64,000 nt of DNA from assembly GCA_039602395.1 (NCBI GenBank), contig JBCNJP010000025.1:41828922-41892921 (forward strand). Direction: 5' to 3'. Origin of the DNA: Deinandra increscens subsp. villosa. Its lineage: Eukaryota; Streptophyta; Magnoliopsida; Asterales; Asteraceae. Shown one piece after another: positions 1 through 10,959 of this stretch. The position numbers were made by a program, and so were the translations under genes. Position 1 is the first letter of the stretch. The number at the start of each line of letters is the position of its first letter. Under the pieces are notes generated by a model. That model saw only the letters and a list, made by a program, of their open reading frames with translations, had not been told where the DNA came from and made no database searches.

Positions 1-2
1 TC

Positions 3-1337
3 GCATCTACTTCATTCCAGCATTTGGTTAAAGAGATAAGAGTAGAAGTTTTGGAAGAACCATCGGTTCTGGTTAAACAAGTGGTGGCTGTATCTTTCAA
101 TGAAGAAGTTTGGTTCTGGCCAATTTGGAAATATCTGGAAGAAGGATATTTGCCGGAGGAAAGAGAAGAAGCAAGAAAAATTCGCGTAAATGCTTTACAA
201 TATCAGTTACAGAATGGGATCTTGTATCGAAAAACATACCTTGGACCGCTTTTAAGGTGTTTAACTAAAGAAGAGGCAAGAAGAGTGGTGCAGGAAGTGC
301 ATAGTGGGATCTGTGGGAATCACATGGGTCCCCGCATGATTGTCAACAAGTTGGTAGAACTAGGATATTATTGGCTGGGTATGCATAAATTCGTTACAGA
401 AGAACTTAGAAAGTGTGACAGTTTCTAGAGACATGCCCCAGTAAGTTTAAAAGCCAAACATGAGCTTGTTCCTGTTTCAACAGCATGGCCCTTTCAGAAG
501 TGGGGAATAGACATTGTAGGACCATTTCCGGAAGCAGCTGGGCGGATAAAGTTTCTTATTGTAGTTGTTGACTACTTTACAAAATGGGCGGAGGCGAAGG
601 CAGTTGCGAGTATTACTGGGCAGCATGTGAAAAAGTTTGTATGGGAAGATATTATTTGTCGATTTGGTTTACCCTTATACATTGTTTCAGATAATGGAAA
701 ACAATTTGCGGATGATCCCTTTCGGAGCTGGTGTGAGGAGTTGGGAATAGTGCAAATTTTTGCATCTGTGGCATATCCGCAGGCCAATGGACAGGTTGAA
801 AGAATTAATAGAAGTTTGGTTGAAGGAATTAAGGTACGTTTGGAAAAAGCTGGAGGTGGCTGGGTGGACGATTTATCACATGTGTTATGGGCGCACAGAA
901 CCATGCCAAAAACAAGCAACGGAGAAACTTCATTCAGTTTGACATATGGGACTGAGGCCGTCATCCCAGCGGAAGTGGGGTTACCTACTCAACGGATGAT
1001 GGAAGTTATAAATAATGATCAGCAGTTAAGAGCAAATTTAGATTTATTGGAGGAAAGGAGAGAGATGGCATCCATAAGAGAGAGTAAGTATAAGTTGGAA
1101 ATGGAACGATATTATAATGCCCATGTCAAACTTTACCAATTTAAAGAGGGAGATCTGGTTCTGCGCAACAATGATGTTAGTAGGATGGAACCAAAAGGAA
1201 AGTTAGCTGCACAGTGGGAAGGTCCATACAAAATAACAGAAGTTTTAGGCAAGGGGTCTTATTTGTTGGAGGATGGAAACGACAATGTGCTAGCAAGACC
1301 ATGGAATGGAGTACATTTGAAAAGATATTATTTGTAA
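3..1337 (+). pseudogene. Ty3/gypsy (Tat-type) pol, integrase end
   Basis: This is the C-terminal part of a retrotransposon polyprotein: the integrase that inserts element cDNA into chromosomes. In order it shows an N-terminal zinc-binding module (HSGICGNHMG, then KCD), the core with the first Asp in WGIDIVGPFP, the second Asp in SDNGKQF and the Glu in NGQVERINRSL, and a C-terminal tail ending in RPWNGVHLKRYYL. The open frame breaks at 426-428: the expected CDSCQ reads CDSF followed by TAG, so one zinc-ligand Cys and the next Gln are lost. The remainder stays open to 1337. The IVGPFPEA and RPWNG motifs point to the Tat/Ogre branch, which has no chromodomain. The N-terminal pol domains lie beyond the left edge of the window. 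Confidence 0.9.
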
Positions 1338-1438
1338 TTTTTCCTTGAAAAGAAGGTTGTAAACAAAAAAGATGCGGAAACGGATATGTTCCTATATTAG
1401 TATAAAAGTTTCGTTGCTATGGGCAATTGATGTTTTTT

Positions 1439-1441
<3 letters not shown>

Positions 1442-1486
<45 letters not shown>
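1442..1486. repeat. (AT)n microsatellite
   Basis: An uninterrupted AT dinucleotide run of about 45 bp lies just downstream of the pol stop codon, in the 3' non-coding part of the Tat-type element. Confidence 0.95.
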
Positions 1487-1489
<3 letters not shown>

Positions 1490-1595
1490 ATAGTAATATG
1501 TTGAGTTTGCATATAATAAACTAAAGTCCAAGGGACTAAAGTATGGTTGGCTACCATGTATCTAAAAATAGATGCGAAGTCAAATTGATCAATAA

Positions 1596-1757
1596 AAAGC
1601 ATCCTTGTAAAGATGCGACCTATGGGGTCATAAGAGGTAGTCATGCACTATCCAAAAAATTCCGGAAAAAGTATAAAAAGCGTCCTTGTAAAGATGCGAC
1701 CTATGGGGTCATAAGAAGTAGTTATGCGCTACCCAATAAATTCTGGGAAAAATCACA
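1596..1757. repeat. 81-bp tandem duplication in Tat element 3' region
   Basis: Two consecutive copies of an 81-bp unit share CCTTGTAAAGATGCGACC and the following TATGGGGTCATAAGA. The first unit begins near 1600 and the second at 1681. A few substitutions separate them. The repeat sits between pol and the antisense gene. Short tandem repeats are common in this part of Tat/Ogre elements. Confidence 0.85.
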
Positions 1758-2124
1758 AAAGAGGCTAAGGTTACTCTTGTGACACCGGAAGTGGTCCATA
1801 AGACCGAAAAAGTAATTACGTATTACTAATTGCTAAGTTCAGATGCATGTGTATAATTATAGTTAAGGAACCTAATGTGTTAACATGGACGCATGTGACC
1901 ACTTAAGTTGATAACGTAATTCATGCACATGTGAACAAGCAAATGCAAAATATAATTATTGTAATGACATAATAAAGTCATAACATTCCATCCCAAAATT
2001 AAAAAACATATCAGATGTCATGACAAGTGCATAAAGGTAGAAATTGTTTGAAAGTTAAAAGCCCTACACATACGGGCAATCAAAAGGAAAGTCCACTCGC
2101 AGGTGGAGCAAATTGTTCATTGTT

Positions 2125-2135
2125 CAAAAGGGGGG
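2125..2135 (+). promoter_or_regulatory. Candidate polypurine tract
   Basis: CAAAAGGGGGG is a purine run placed after pol and just before the end of the antisense gene. It could prime plus-strand DNA synthesis. A typical 3' LTR start (TG...) does not follow directly, so it may be an internal tract or a chance run. Confidence 0.35.
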
Positions 2136-2163
2136 TTGATATGAAGAGATTTACCTGGGAGAA

Positions 2164-5100
2164 TCATGGTGGAGGCAGGTTGGTTGAGTCAGCTGCCAAA
2201 GTTTCCTTGATCACATCCAGCGGGGCATCATAAAGGGTCTTGCAAACTTCAACAAATGGAAATGATAGTTTCTGAAATGAGACATTGGCTTCATGAAGTT
2301 TCTTGCCAGCGTTAGGATCAAAACCTTGACAGGCTTCTGCAGTAATTTGTGGGTCTTTAGCTGCATGGAATAACCCTGACCTCACTCCTTCATTGTACCC
2401 ACATGCATTCATCGCATTGATCGCTGCAGCAATAGTGTCTTTAGAGTTGGGCTTTTAGGATCTTATTTGCCACTTCAGGGATACCCTCACCAACCAACCA
2501 TTTTTTCTCTGCAAAAACTCTTTGGAGTTCCTCCAACTTCTGTGTTTCAGCATCAAGCATGGATTTGACAGTATCATGTTCTGAAAGGAATGTAAAACCT
2601 ATAAGTACAAGGAAAAAGAGTGGTATTGGAAGTAAGGAAAGTGCGATTAAGTGATACCAGTCTTTGATCGCTGAAGTTGTAGGGTCATGTCTTCGAGCTT
2701 ATCATCTCTTTTCTTCAGTTCCGATGTATACTCGGAAAACTGATCCTGCTTTTGTTTCTCAAGACTTTCTATCATGGTTATGGAATGGCTCAAGGATTTT
2801 TCCACATCCGACAAGCGGGTAGAAACAACAGAGAAAGATCGGGTCAGTTCTTGGTTTTCTTTCTGAAGCGCCTGGTTTTTCTCCTGCATATCCGGTTTTG
2901 AAACGGCGGCAAGTTTAGCATTTAGGGATTGCAATTGAAATTCTGCTTTTATCCATCTATTATACAGCTTGGGGATAATGACATTATTGGTTGCATAAGA
3001 CGACACAACTTGAGCTGCAAATTCAGGGGCAGGAATTTCTTCTAGATCGCCTAATGTCTCCCGGGCCTATCGCTTTCAGGAAAAAGTCCTTGGCACATGC
3101 AGGATCGGAAATGCTATCACGGTTGGTAATATTTCATGTTGGAATAAACAGTTCGTCCAGACCGATTGTGGATTTGTTGCGGGCAGCCATTAGTCGTGTT
3201 TCATTTCGAATCCACATTGAGTCCGAAAAGCTGGGGAGAACAGATTTGGTAAAATTTGAGGACCCACTTGGGTAAAGTTGAGTTGCCAGCGGGGTAGTGG
3301 AAATAAAAGGGGATGGTACCATTGTTTGAGTAGCAAATGTGGTGATGTTGCCCTCAGAAGGTGAAACAGTGGGAGATGGTGTACTTGTCAGATCAATGGT
3401 GGGGCAAGGTGATTGCATGAATTCTGCAACTGTAGAATTGATCAAATGAGCTAGGCTAGGTGGAGACATGATAAGGGTGTTTCCGTCATCAGATACTTGA
3501 GATGGTGTTCTTTCAGTGGTTTCATTATCAAAGTTTTCAGAAAAAGCTTCAATGGTAGGAGAAGACTTAGCTATTGAGCGAGTGACTGGTGACTTTCTAG
3601 GTTTTTTGGGTGCAGCATCGCTTCCTTCTTCATCCATTGATGGGGCATGTTTGTTGGGTTTAGCTCATCTTTTCTTCCTCTTTTGGATCAGTGGAGAAGG
3701 AGGTTGTGATACCTTCTGAGGAGAAGAAGCTTCAACAGGGATGGTGTTAGACACATCCGTGGTAGCATTAGTATCAGTCATGGTTGGGTTTGCTGAGGTG
3801 GAAGTGTCGGTTCCAATGCTGGTTTTGCTGAACTGGATTTGGCTGAAATCCTTCACCAAGAGTGCATCTGATAGATCCATAACTGCATGTGAAAGATTAG
3901 TAAGTTAGAACGAATATAAAATGGAAAAGTAACAAAATGAAAAATGTAAAGCTTATAGAAAATAAACGCATTTTCTTTCCCACACAAGATAACAGGTCGA
4001 ATCTGTGGGAAGAACCAGTTTCTACTAATTTTGGCCAGGACTAGAATTTCTTCCGGAACAATACGAATAGGATGTATAAACTTGCTGATGCTTTCATAAG
4101 TAGCCTGGTGAACCTCGGCTGCCTTGGGTATCACATCATGAACAGTCAAGCGAATGTCCCTCCAAGGCATTGCTTTAGGAAGACATGAATCATCTAAATA
4201 GAATAATTGATTTTTCCATTGGCGATTTTGGGGAGGTTTTCTACTAAACAATTGGGTGATGTCGCGACGCTTCTCAAAGGTATACCAGTCGCCGGACATG
4301 GTAAGACGATAAAACGCACGAAATTGGATCAGTTGGGGTTCAAGATTTAAAGCTCTACAAGAAAGTTCGAAATGGTTCAGAATACTCAGTGCAGTAGGGT
4401 TGCATTGAGATATATGGATTTCAAAGTAAGTCAAAGCTTCAAGAAGGAAAGGGGTAAAAGGAATTCGATAATTGGCTTGACGAAATAAATCAAAGTAAAC
4501 TCCAAATTTCTTGTTGGGGAAAGGATGGATTGGTGTGNNNNNNNNNNNNNNNNNNNNNNNNNNNNNNNNNNNNNNNNNNNNNNNNNNNNNNNNNNNNNNN
4601 NNNNNNNNNNNNNNNNNNNNNNNNNNNNNNNNNNNNNNNNNNNNNNNNNNNNNNNNNNNNNNNNNNNNNNNNNNNNNNNNNNNNNNNNNNNNNNNNNNNN
4701 NNNNNNNNNNNNNNNNNNNNNNNNNNNNNNNNNNNNNNNNNNNNNNNNNNNNNNNNNNNNNNNNNNNNNNNNNNNNNNNNNNNNNNNNNNNNNNNNNNNN
4801 NNNNNNNNNNNNNNNNNNNNNNNNNNNNNNNNNNNNNNNNNNNNNNNNNNNNNNNNNNNNNNNNNNNNNNNNNNNNNNNNNNNNNNNNNNNNNNNNNNNN
4901 NNNNNNNNNNNNNNNNNNNNNNNNNNNNNNNNNNNNNNNNNNNNNNNNNNNNNNNNNNNNNNNNNNNNNNNNNNNNNNNNNNNNNNNNNNNNNNNNNNNN
5001 NNNNNNNNNNNNNNNNNNNNNNNNNNNNNNNNNNNNNTTTAGCGATCTATCGGATCCGGTGATTACTTGCTTTTTTAACGTGTGTTGTATGAGATCTTCA

Positions 5101-5210
5101 AACTCTTTGAATCTTCTGCTAGTTGATGTTGGATAAGCATGACAGGAACAGGACTGAGTCAACTGAACCATTTCTGAAAGTGATAAACTCTTTGATAGCT
5201 TTAAAACCAT
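2164..5210 (-). pseudogene. Antisense gene of Tat element (Transposase_28-like, coiled coil)
   Basis: A degenerate gene runs opposite to pol in the region between pol and the 3' LTR. Reading leftward from the gap edge (4537), the first part contains FGVYFDLFRQANYRIP, HFELSCRALNLEPQ, GDWYTFEKR and WKNQLFYLDDSCLP. This resembles the Pfam 'putative gypsy type transposon' domain (Transposase_28). An intron probably ends at the AG at 3883-3884. The next exon begins MDLSDALLVKDF and runs through a Ser/Thr/Pro-rich stretch. It has an in-frame TGA at 3665-3667 and a frameshift near 3065. A strong coiled coil follows (about 2990-2650, QEKNQALQKENQELTRS). The C-terminal part (2412-2164) contains YNEGVRSGLFHAAKD and is reached through another frameshift near 2455. 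The first coding part is hidden by the 500-N gap. The upstream piece at 5040-5210 is only tentatively part of it. Function is unknown. Extra ORFs, some antisense, are known in Tat-lineage elements. Confidence 0.7.
4538..5037. other. Assembly gap (500 N)
   Basis: Exactly 500 N, a placeholder of arbitrary length. It interrupts the N-terminal part of the antisense gene of the Tat element. Apparent long reading frames across it on both strands carry no information. Confidence 0.99.
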
Positions 5211-6202
5211 GCATGAGATCTATTCTGAGATCTGTATTTGAGAGACTTTGACGATTTTAACCTGCAACCTTTAAAAGACAGAAGTGCGCTTTCTCTTTTC
5301 TAAACATAACTTTAATCTTGGAAGCAAAAACTTCTCCTTTGGAGAAACCAAGATATTTGGTTTTGAAAATTTGTTGTATCCCGTGTCGATCATATCAAAA
5401 ACAAAGAAGAAAGAAAATCTTTTTTTTAATTTTACAAATTTTATATCAAAACACACCTTAAATCTTTTTAGATTTTTTGAAACTGAAACATAAATGCAAT
5501 ATAGAATTAACCTCTATTTTTGATTTTGGTGAGAAAAATCACAACATGAGATCATATCAGACATAACGCATCATACACACTTCAATTCCAAAATACTAAG
5601 CATGCAAGCTAAGCTGACTGAGAATACAACCATTTGGTTTATTTCAGCTAAAGCAGGTCATTTTCTATAGCTTTCTGATATGAAATTAAGTATATTTATC
5701 GAGCATTGATAACCTGGTACCAACACAATCAGGAATACTGGCAATCCGCTTATTTCATATTTTGTATTTTTCTTTTATTCAAGCCAAGTTACTCGCAACA
5801 GATTTCTCATACTGATATTGTAAACTTGCTTATACATAATCAAATGCCACCAAGATATCAAGTTCATGTTGTTTCTTGCAAAAAGAAAGCAGATGCCTCA
5901 AATACTTAGCAATCAGGTCGGCCTTGTGAGCACGCAGAGAATGCATAAGTATTGAGAAAATAAATTAAAAGAAATCAAACAAGTTGAAGTTGTATAATCT
6001 AACAACAATCAGGTCGGCCTTGTGGGCACGCAGAGATAGCCCGATGGATTATATGAAACACCAAAGAAAATAACGCAGAAGGTCAAACGAACAACGATCA
6101 GGTCGATCTTTCGATACGAAGAGAAAGTCCGGTCGTTTTACAAAATAAAGAAAATCAAACAAGTTGAAATCTTTCAATAAAAAGCAAGCATACACCAGAA
6201 CA
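5211..6202. other. 3' non-coding/LTR-like end of the Tat element
   Basis: No convincing coding sequence. The stretch is AT-rich and leads into a set of imperfect repeats (5911-6190), then stops at the CACTA insertion site. It is probably the 3' end or LTR of the Tat-type element, but I could not identify a clean LTR border. The sequence presumably resumes at 10455, after the CACTA element. Confidence 0.4.
5911..6190. repeat. Imperfect 90-95 bp tandem repeat (about 3 units)
   Basis: AATCAGGTCGGCCTTGTG recurs at 5911 and 6006, and a diverged copy (GATCAGGTCGATCTT) occurs near 6096. Each is followed by a CACGCAGAGA-like or CGAAGAGA-like segment and an AAATCAAACAAGTTGAA-type tail. The spacing is about 95 and 90 bp. 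The last unit ends just before the CACTA insertion. Confidence 0.75.
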
Positions 6203-6223
6203 CACTACTAGAAACAGGGACTT

Positions 6224-6412
6224 CCTTGACGCGCGAACAATGACACACGCTAATTTTTATGACGCGCAAAAATGAGCTTCGTAAAAAATCTGTCGTATTT
6301 TGAAAATTTCTAAGGATAGATGACGCGCATTTTGCGGGTCATAAATTTGTGTCATTTAGTGAAAAAATAAAGACACGGAGGACACTTAAAGATGGCGCGT
6401 CAAGATGGTTGC
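6224..6412. repeat. Left subterminal GACGCGC repeats of CACTA
   Basis: Several copies of TTGACGCGC, ATGACGCGC and GGCGCGTCA occur within about 190 bp of the left terminus, mostly spaced tens of bp apart. They match the motif set at the other end of the element. Confidence 0.8.
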
Positions 6413-7067
6413 CGTCATTTTATAATTTTTTCCCGCCCAAAAAATCTTCCCTAAATCCCATTCCCGCTCATACATCGAATTTTTCTAACTTTTCCCAAAT
6501 TTTTGCCCTAACACCTAGTGAACGTCGATGTATTATTCTCTGCTCCCAAATTTTCCCGTCGGTGTATTTTCTCTCCCAACTCGAGACCTAGCTCCACTCC
6601 CACTCCCGTTGGTGTTCTCCGCTCCCAACCAAGACCTAGCTCCGGCCCCCTCAAATCCTTTTTTTCCTTCTCAAATCAGTCGAAGCCATCCCTTTCTACC
6701 TTCTTAGCTACACAGGTAGCGCCGTCGAAGCCAAATATTAGGAGCCCTAATTCGAAAGCTTCATTTACGACTCAATCATTCAGAGTTTGATTCTTGGGCT
6801 TTTGATTTACGTCCTAAATCTATTGACTCTGAATTCATCTAATCAACGATAGGTAATCGTTAGGAATGGCAAATTCGTTATTTCATTATTTGAATCTGAG
6901 ATTTGTTTTCTTTTTTCTCGCGCTTCAAATTATCGCTCGTCTCTGATGAAGATCTTAATTTACGACATGTATAAGGTTATCCGTAGATTCAATTGTTACA
7001 ATTTAATCATTTATCTGTTTTAGGGTTAACTGAACTCCTAATTCACGTTGCAGATTGAAAACAAGTT

Positions 7068-7152
7068 ATGAATATGACTGGAGTTGTGCTCATAGCTGTT
7101 GCTGCTGTTGTTGGTAACCTGCTTCACGGATGGGATAGCGCCACTGTTGCCG
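7068..7152 (+). pseudogene. Captured first exon of tonoplast sugar transporter (TST/TMT)
   Basis: The ATG at 7068 opens a frame reading MNMTGVVLIAVAAVVGN and then LLHGWDSATVAG, ending at a GT splice donor (7153-7154). This matches the N-terminus and first membrane segment of tonoplast monosaccharide transporters, proton-coupled antiporters that load hexoses into the vacuole. The upstream sequence has a leader with a plausible intron ending in CAG at 7052. No further transporter exons follow; the next recognisable coding sequence is an unrelated PPR fragment. This is a captured fragment within the CACTA element, not a working gene. Confidence 0.75.
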
Positions 7153-7311
7153 GTAAATTGCTAAAATATCAGATCTCTAACAAATCCATTCAGAAAACAT
7201 TAATATAATTTGATTTACAATTTGATTTATACAGATTGTTGTCCGTAAACTATGTTTCTAGGGTTTAACTACTATTTTGTGAGATAGGAGTTGTGTTATA
7301 CATAAAAAGAG

Positions 7312-7831
7312 TTCATTCTTTTAGCAATCTTGTTTGCTTGTTCTCATTGCGGGCTTATCGACAAGGGCCTTCATTACATCAACTTAATGGAGCCACTTTA
7401 CGAAATAAAAACGAATGAGAGACACTACACATGTGTGGTTGACATGTTATCTCGATCAGGGCGGGTGGCTCAAGCAGAATATTTGATCAAGTCAATGCCG
7501 TATGAACCAGAAGTCAACGCGTAGGCTGCTCTTTTGAGTGGGTGTAAAACATATGGTCAAGATGAGATAGCAGAAAGAACAGCTGCAACGCTTCAGGAAC
7601 TGGCCTAAAAGAAGTCAAGCGGGTATGTTTTGCTGTCAAACGTTTACTCATAGGTGAGAAAATGGCGCGAAGGTTGTGAAAACCAGAAAACTGATGAAGG
7701 AAAGAGGATTGAAGAAAAGTGGGGGGTGTAGTTGGATTAAAGTGAGGAATGAGTTGCATCTGTTTTATTCTCAAGATGGAAGCTATAGTGATTTAAATGA
7801 TATATATGGTGTTTTAGAACAGTTGAAGTAA
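7312..7831 (+). pseudogene. Captured PPR protein C-terminus (PLS type, E domain)
   Basis: The fragment begins FILLAILFACSHCGLIDKG and runs through NERHYTCVVDMLSRSGRV to MPYEPEVNA, the last PPR repeats. The E-domain part follows, with ALLSGCKTYGQDEIAERT, YVLLSNVY and SGGCSWIKVRNELHLFY, ending near 7831. PLS-class PPR proteins bind organellar RNA and often guide editing. The copy is dead: TAG replaces the conserved Trp codon after VNA (7522-7524), further stops lie near 7605 and 7650, and a frameshift lies near 7690. It lies in the same orientation as the TST fragment, about 160 bp downstream. Confidence 0.85.
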
Positions 7832-8246
7832 ATGAAGTTATATCTGATTAGTAGATATACATAACCAAATTGGGATTCTAAACAGTGCATTTATGTTTGC
7901 ACTGATTCATTTTTGTTGATTATAGAGTATGAATTAACAAGATAAATGAAGATAGATGTTAATTTTCTTATGACTTCTGGCGAGTTCTGTAAATGAAGTT
8001 ATATCTGATTAGTAGATATACATTTTGAGTTCTGTATAGCCAAGAATATTGTATCATCTTTCTCTTTATAGTGACCGATTTTGAAGCCTTGGACTTTTAG
8101 CTTAAGAGTCATAAAGGATGAATTACATCTTGTACTAATCGGACTGAAGATAAAAAACAAGTTTACCTTAAAACCTTATTGCTAGGTGTTTATAATATAA
8201 ATTATTTGAAATTTATGTGTTTGTTTGTTGTCTTACATGTTTGTAG

Positions 8247-8690
8247 GAGGTGGCATCATTTTGCTGGTATAGGAAAGGATTGAGAAGAAGAAGGTAATTA
8301 TTTTAATTTCATTAGATTTTATTATCATATTGGTTTCTTGGAGGGAGTCCTTAACTTTTTTTTTCGTCCATTTTAACAGTGTTTCTTGGAATGGGGCCTA
8401 AACTAGAAACTTATACCTATGCAAAACTGAGAACTGCAACTGCAGATTTCAGCAGCTCAAATTTGCTCGGAGAGGGTGGTTTTGGACCTCTGTGCAAAAT
8501 GCTCCCAACACAAAAGCATTATGCCCCGCACTCCACTTTCTAAGCCCACCTTTAAAAATAAACATGCATAATTGCTATTTAGTTTTGATTAATAACAAGT
8601 TATAATATGTCCCAGGTGATACTGAACGATGGAAGTGTAGTAGCCGTGAAGAAAACTGTCAGTAGCATCACATCATGGACGGAGTCAGTT
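8247..8690 (+). pseudogene. Captured receptor-like kinase exons (CRK-like)
   Basis: Three exon remnants keep splice-like borders. The first (8247-8293) reads GGIILLV, a stop, then ERIEKKK: the end of a membrane segment plus basic juxtamembrane residues. The second (8380 to about 8500) reads MGPKLETYTYAKLRTATADF, then LLGEGGFGPL, which is the kinase glycine-rich loop. The third (8616-8690) reads VILNDGSVVAVKKTV, containing the ATP-binding Lys. The layout matches the transmembrane-to-kinase part of cysteine-rich or related receptor-like kinases at the plasma membrane. The kinase catalytic loop is absent. Exon order and intron remnants show genomic DNA was captured by the CACTA element. Confidence 0.75.
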
Positions 8691-9516
8691 TATAGCCGAA
8701 ATTTTAACCATTTCAGTTGTCCAACATTGGAACCTTGTCGACTCAACTATTTATGTCATCTCATCCTACTTTTTTTTTATAACAATAATCAAAGTTATAA
8801 ATCATCTGTTAACTTTGAGGATATATTTTAGATTATATGATGCATGTAGAATGTTCATTCATTGTACATACACTTTGGAGACATAAGATTTGTTTCCTAA
8901 TGAGAAGGTACGATAAATAATGTTTCACACAGGTTGTTCTTGATTGACTTGCAAGTTACCTGAAGGACACATATGTTCTTGTTTAAGATCTACACTTACC
9001 TTTATTTTTCTAATTTTCTTATAGGTGTTTCTCTTGGATACTTTTCTTATAAGTAGTGCCTTCACACTCCGTATCTACAAAAGATGGAAGGATAAATGCA
9101 TGTTCAAAGGTCACAAAGAGCAACAAACCTGCTCCTTAGACCCCTGTTTCAAATCATGTTGTTGCTATTGTTGACTATACGCAGCAGGTATTATGGCAGT
9201 GTGTTGAATGTGTGTTTGAATTCTGAAAGTGTGATTCTGTGGTTCTAGATGCTTAATTCCTACTCGAACACGAATTAGAGTTGGTTAATTCCTACTGTTG
9301 ATTGGAGATATAGATGTTGGCGAGTTCATTGTTCATGTTCCTTATGTCAAACAAGTGAAGGTCAGTTCATGATACTGCACTACTATGATCTTATATAGAG
9401 GAAGGATCAGCTTTGCTCTCATGGTCCATTAACAAACAGCTCAAATTCGACCCATTGACAGGTTTATGAGTCGGGTTATGTATTCTTAGCAGCTGATATG
9501 TATGATTTTATTGCAG

Positions 9517-9705
9517 GTTACATACCAAGTACCCGTTGTGTAACTTGTTCGAAATTGTTCACTTGTGCGGTGTATCAAAAGGAAATGAAACCTGGGGAGG
9601 GTATTTCCATACTTGCAACATCTGGTAATTTTGTGAAACCAAGGCCTTAGGATGGTCCTTTTCTTTGCTTAAGCTGCCATGAGAAAAGAGAGGCCATGGA
9701 AGGAA
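9517..9705 (+). pseudogene. Possible captured zinc-ribbon-like fragment
   Basis: After an AG acceptor (9516-9517) the frame reads GYIPSTRCVTCSKLFTCAVY, then EMKPGEGISILATSGNF, a TAG stop, DGPFLCLSCHEKREAMEGK. The two CxxC pairs suggest a metal-binding ribbon. The string looks like conserved protein rather than random translation, but I do not recognise the family. It would be a fourth captured fragment in the CACTA element. Confidence 0.4.
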
Positions 9706-10267
9706 AAAGACCTTAAGGTACCTCATCATTTTTTTCCGCCTAGACCTCATCTATATTTAGCCCTATGTGAATTCTGGTCAATTTTTCTAAAACTCTGTTC
9801 TCATCTATAGGCTTTTTATGTTTAACATCTATTAAATTTTGGATGCAGTATATAAAGAAACTGTGCCACCTTAGTACAATATGTGAAGATACAACCACCC
9901 TTAAAAACAAACTGTATCCTTTAGGTTGGAACATCACAGTGAGATGATTCATGTTTGGTTTGATATATCACCGGAAATCAAAGTCGATGTTCTAACATGC
10001 TTTCATCGAGGAAGGAGCTAGAAAGGCAGAATCTTGTTATCAAGTCAAGATATGTGCAAGTACTACTTAAACAAATATGAGTTTTATTGACATTTATGGG
10101 AATAATGTAGATCGATATATATCAATGTATGAAACGTATTGGTTTGCTATATATATGAAATGCATTATTTTGCTATAAGTGTATTTTATTTTTTAATATC
10201 AGGTTAATTTTTATTTATGTAGAAATTAGTGATTCTATTAAAAATATTTTTTATTTTTTATTTTTAC

Positions 10268-10440
10268 ATTCTTGACGCGCAAAAATGCGTGTCATCTTTA
10301 TTTATGACTGGGGCTTCTTTAACGTGCATTTTATGACGCGCATTGCGCGTCAAGAAGCTTCTTGACCTCGGCTTCATTGACGCGCATTTGCGTGTCAAGA
10401 AGACCCTTTCTTGACACGCATTGCACGTCAAGAAAGGCCT
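10268..10440. repeat. Right subterminal GACGCGC palindromes of CACTA
   Basis: At least four inverted pairs of the form TTGACGCGC...GCGTGTCAAG occur within 180 bp of the right terminus. They mirror the left subterminal motifs and include several perfect short palindromes (GACGCGCATTGCGCGTC near 10336). Confidence 0.85.
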
Positions 10441-10454
10441 TTTTTGTAGTAGTG

Positions 10455-10780
10455 ACATCTCTTTATTCTGTTTTTGGTATTTCTCATTATTATTTGCCAG
10501 ATATGCACAGTACCCATCATGGTTTGTAACCACAATTATCAAGCAAGCATTCGTTTGAAATCTTTCTACCGTACTCGCATATATTAGACTACTCTGCACA
10601 TTCAAACAAGTCAAGCAAGTACCTACAGCCTTTCTTTCTACTTTATTCATGGCAGATAACGTATGCTGATGTACCATCATTTCTCACATGGTTGGATCAA
10701 TTTCTCTTTTTAAGATTTTTCATTTTTTTTAAATATTTTTCATAAAGGAAACAAACATCACACTATTTTTTGTGTTTTTC
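10455..10780. other. Unassigned sequence right of the CACTA insertion
   Basis: About 325 bp without a supported gene. It begins with the ACA target duplication, so it is the continuation of the host sequence left of 6203, probably the Tat-element 3' end. It becomes T-rich towards the following copia remnant. Confidence 0.4.
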
Positions 10781-10784
10781 AAAT

Positions 10785-10848
10785 ATTCTCCCCCTAAAAT
10801 TCAACAAACTCTATTTTTGAATTTTTCAAAATTTCTCCCCCAAAAGAT
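10785..10848 (-). promoter_or_regulatory. Copia polypurine-tract-like motifs (minus strand)
   Basis: On the minus strand two purine runs, TTTTAGGGGGAG (10787-10798) and TTTTGGGGGAG (10836-10846), lie at the downstream end of the copia remnant. Such runs precede the 3' LTR in many copia elements. I could not identify a 3' LTR beyond them. Confidence 0.4.
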
Positions 10849-10959
10849 ATGGAAGAAAGTAAAAACGAAAGAAAATAAAATTGATCGATCAACACGGATA
10901 CCTCGCATTTTTAGATGTTGAAAAATCATTTTTTTAAATATTATGAAATATCAACTCTG

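Larger units (their letters stand above)
6203..10454. mobile_element. CACTA (En/Spm-type) transposon, non-autonomous, with captured genes
   Basis: The left end reads CACTACTAGAAACAGG and the right end reads TTTTTGTAGTAGTG, forming short terminal inverted repeats. The 3 bp flanking each side are ACA (6200-6202 and 10455-10457), matching the 3-bp target duplication of CACTA elements. Both subterminal regions are packed with GACGCGC-type motifs, often paired as inverted repeats (TTGACGCGCATTTGCGTGTCAAG near the right end), as expected for transposase-binding sites. The total length is 4252 bp. I saw no transposase. The interior holds fragments of several plant genes with intron remnants, which means capture at the DNA level. 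Movement would depend on an autonomous partner elsewhere. Confidence 0.9.

Noticed and set aside
1417..1644. Minus-strand frame with an Ile-Tyr repeat
   Set aside because: The repeat is translation of the (AT)n microsatellite.
4431..5210. Long open frames across the first gap on both strands
   Set aside because: They exist only because 500 N contain no stops.
7831..8022. 31-bp direct repeats (7831 and 7992) as a target duplication
   Set aside because: They are too long for known target duplications, and the 130 bp between them have no element ends; probably a local duplication.
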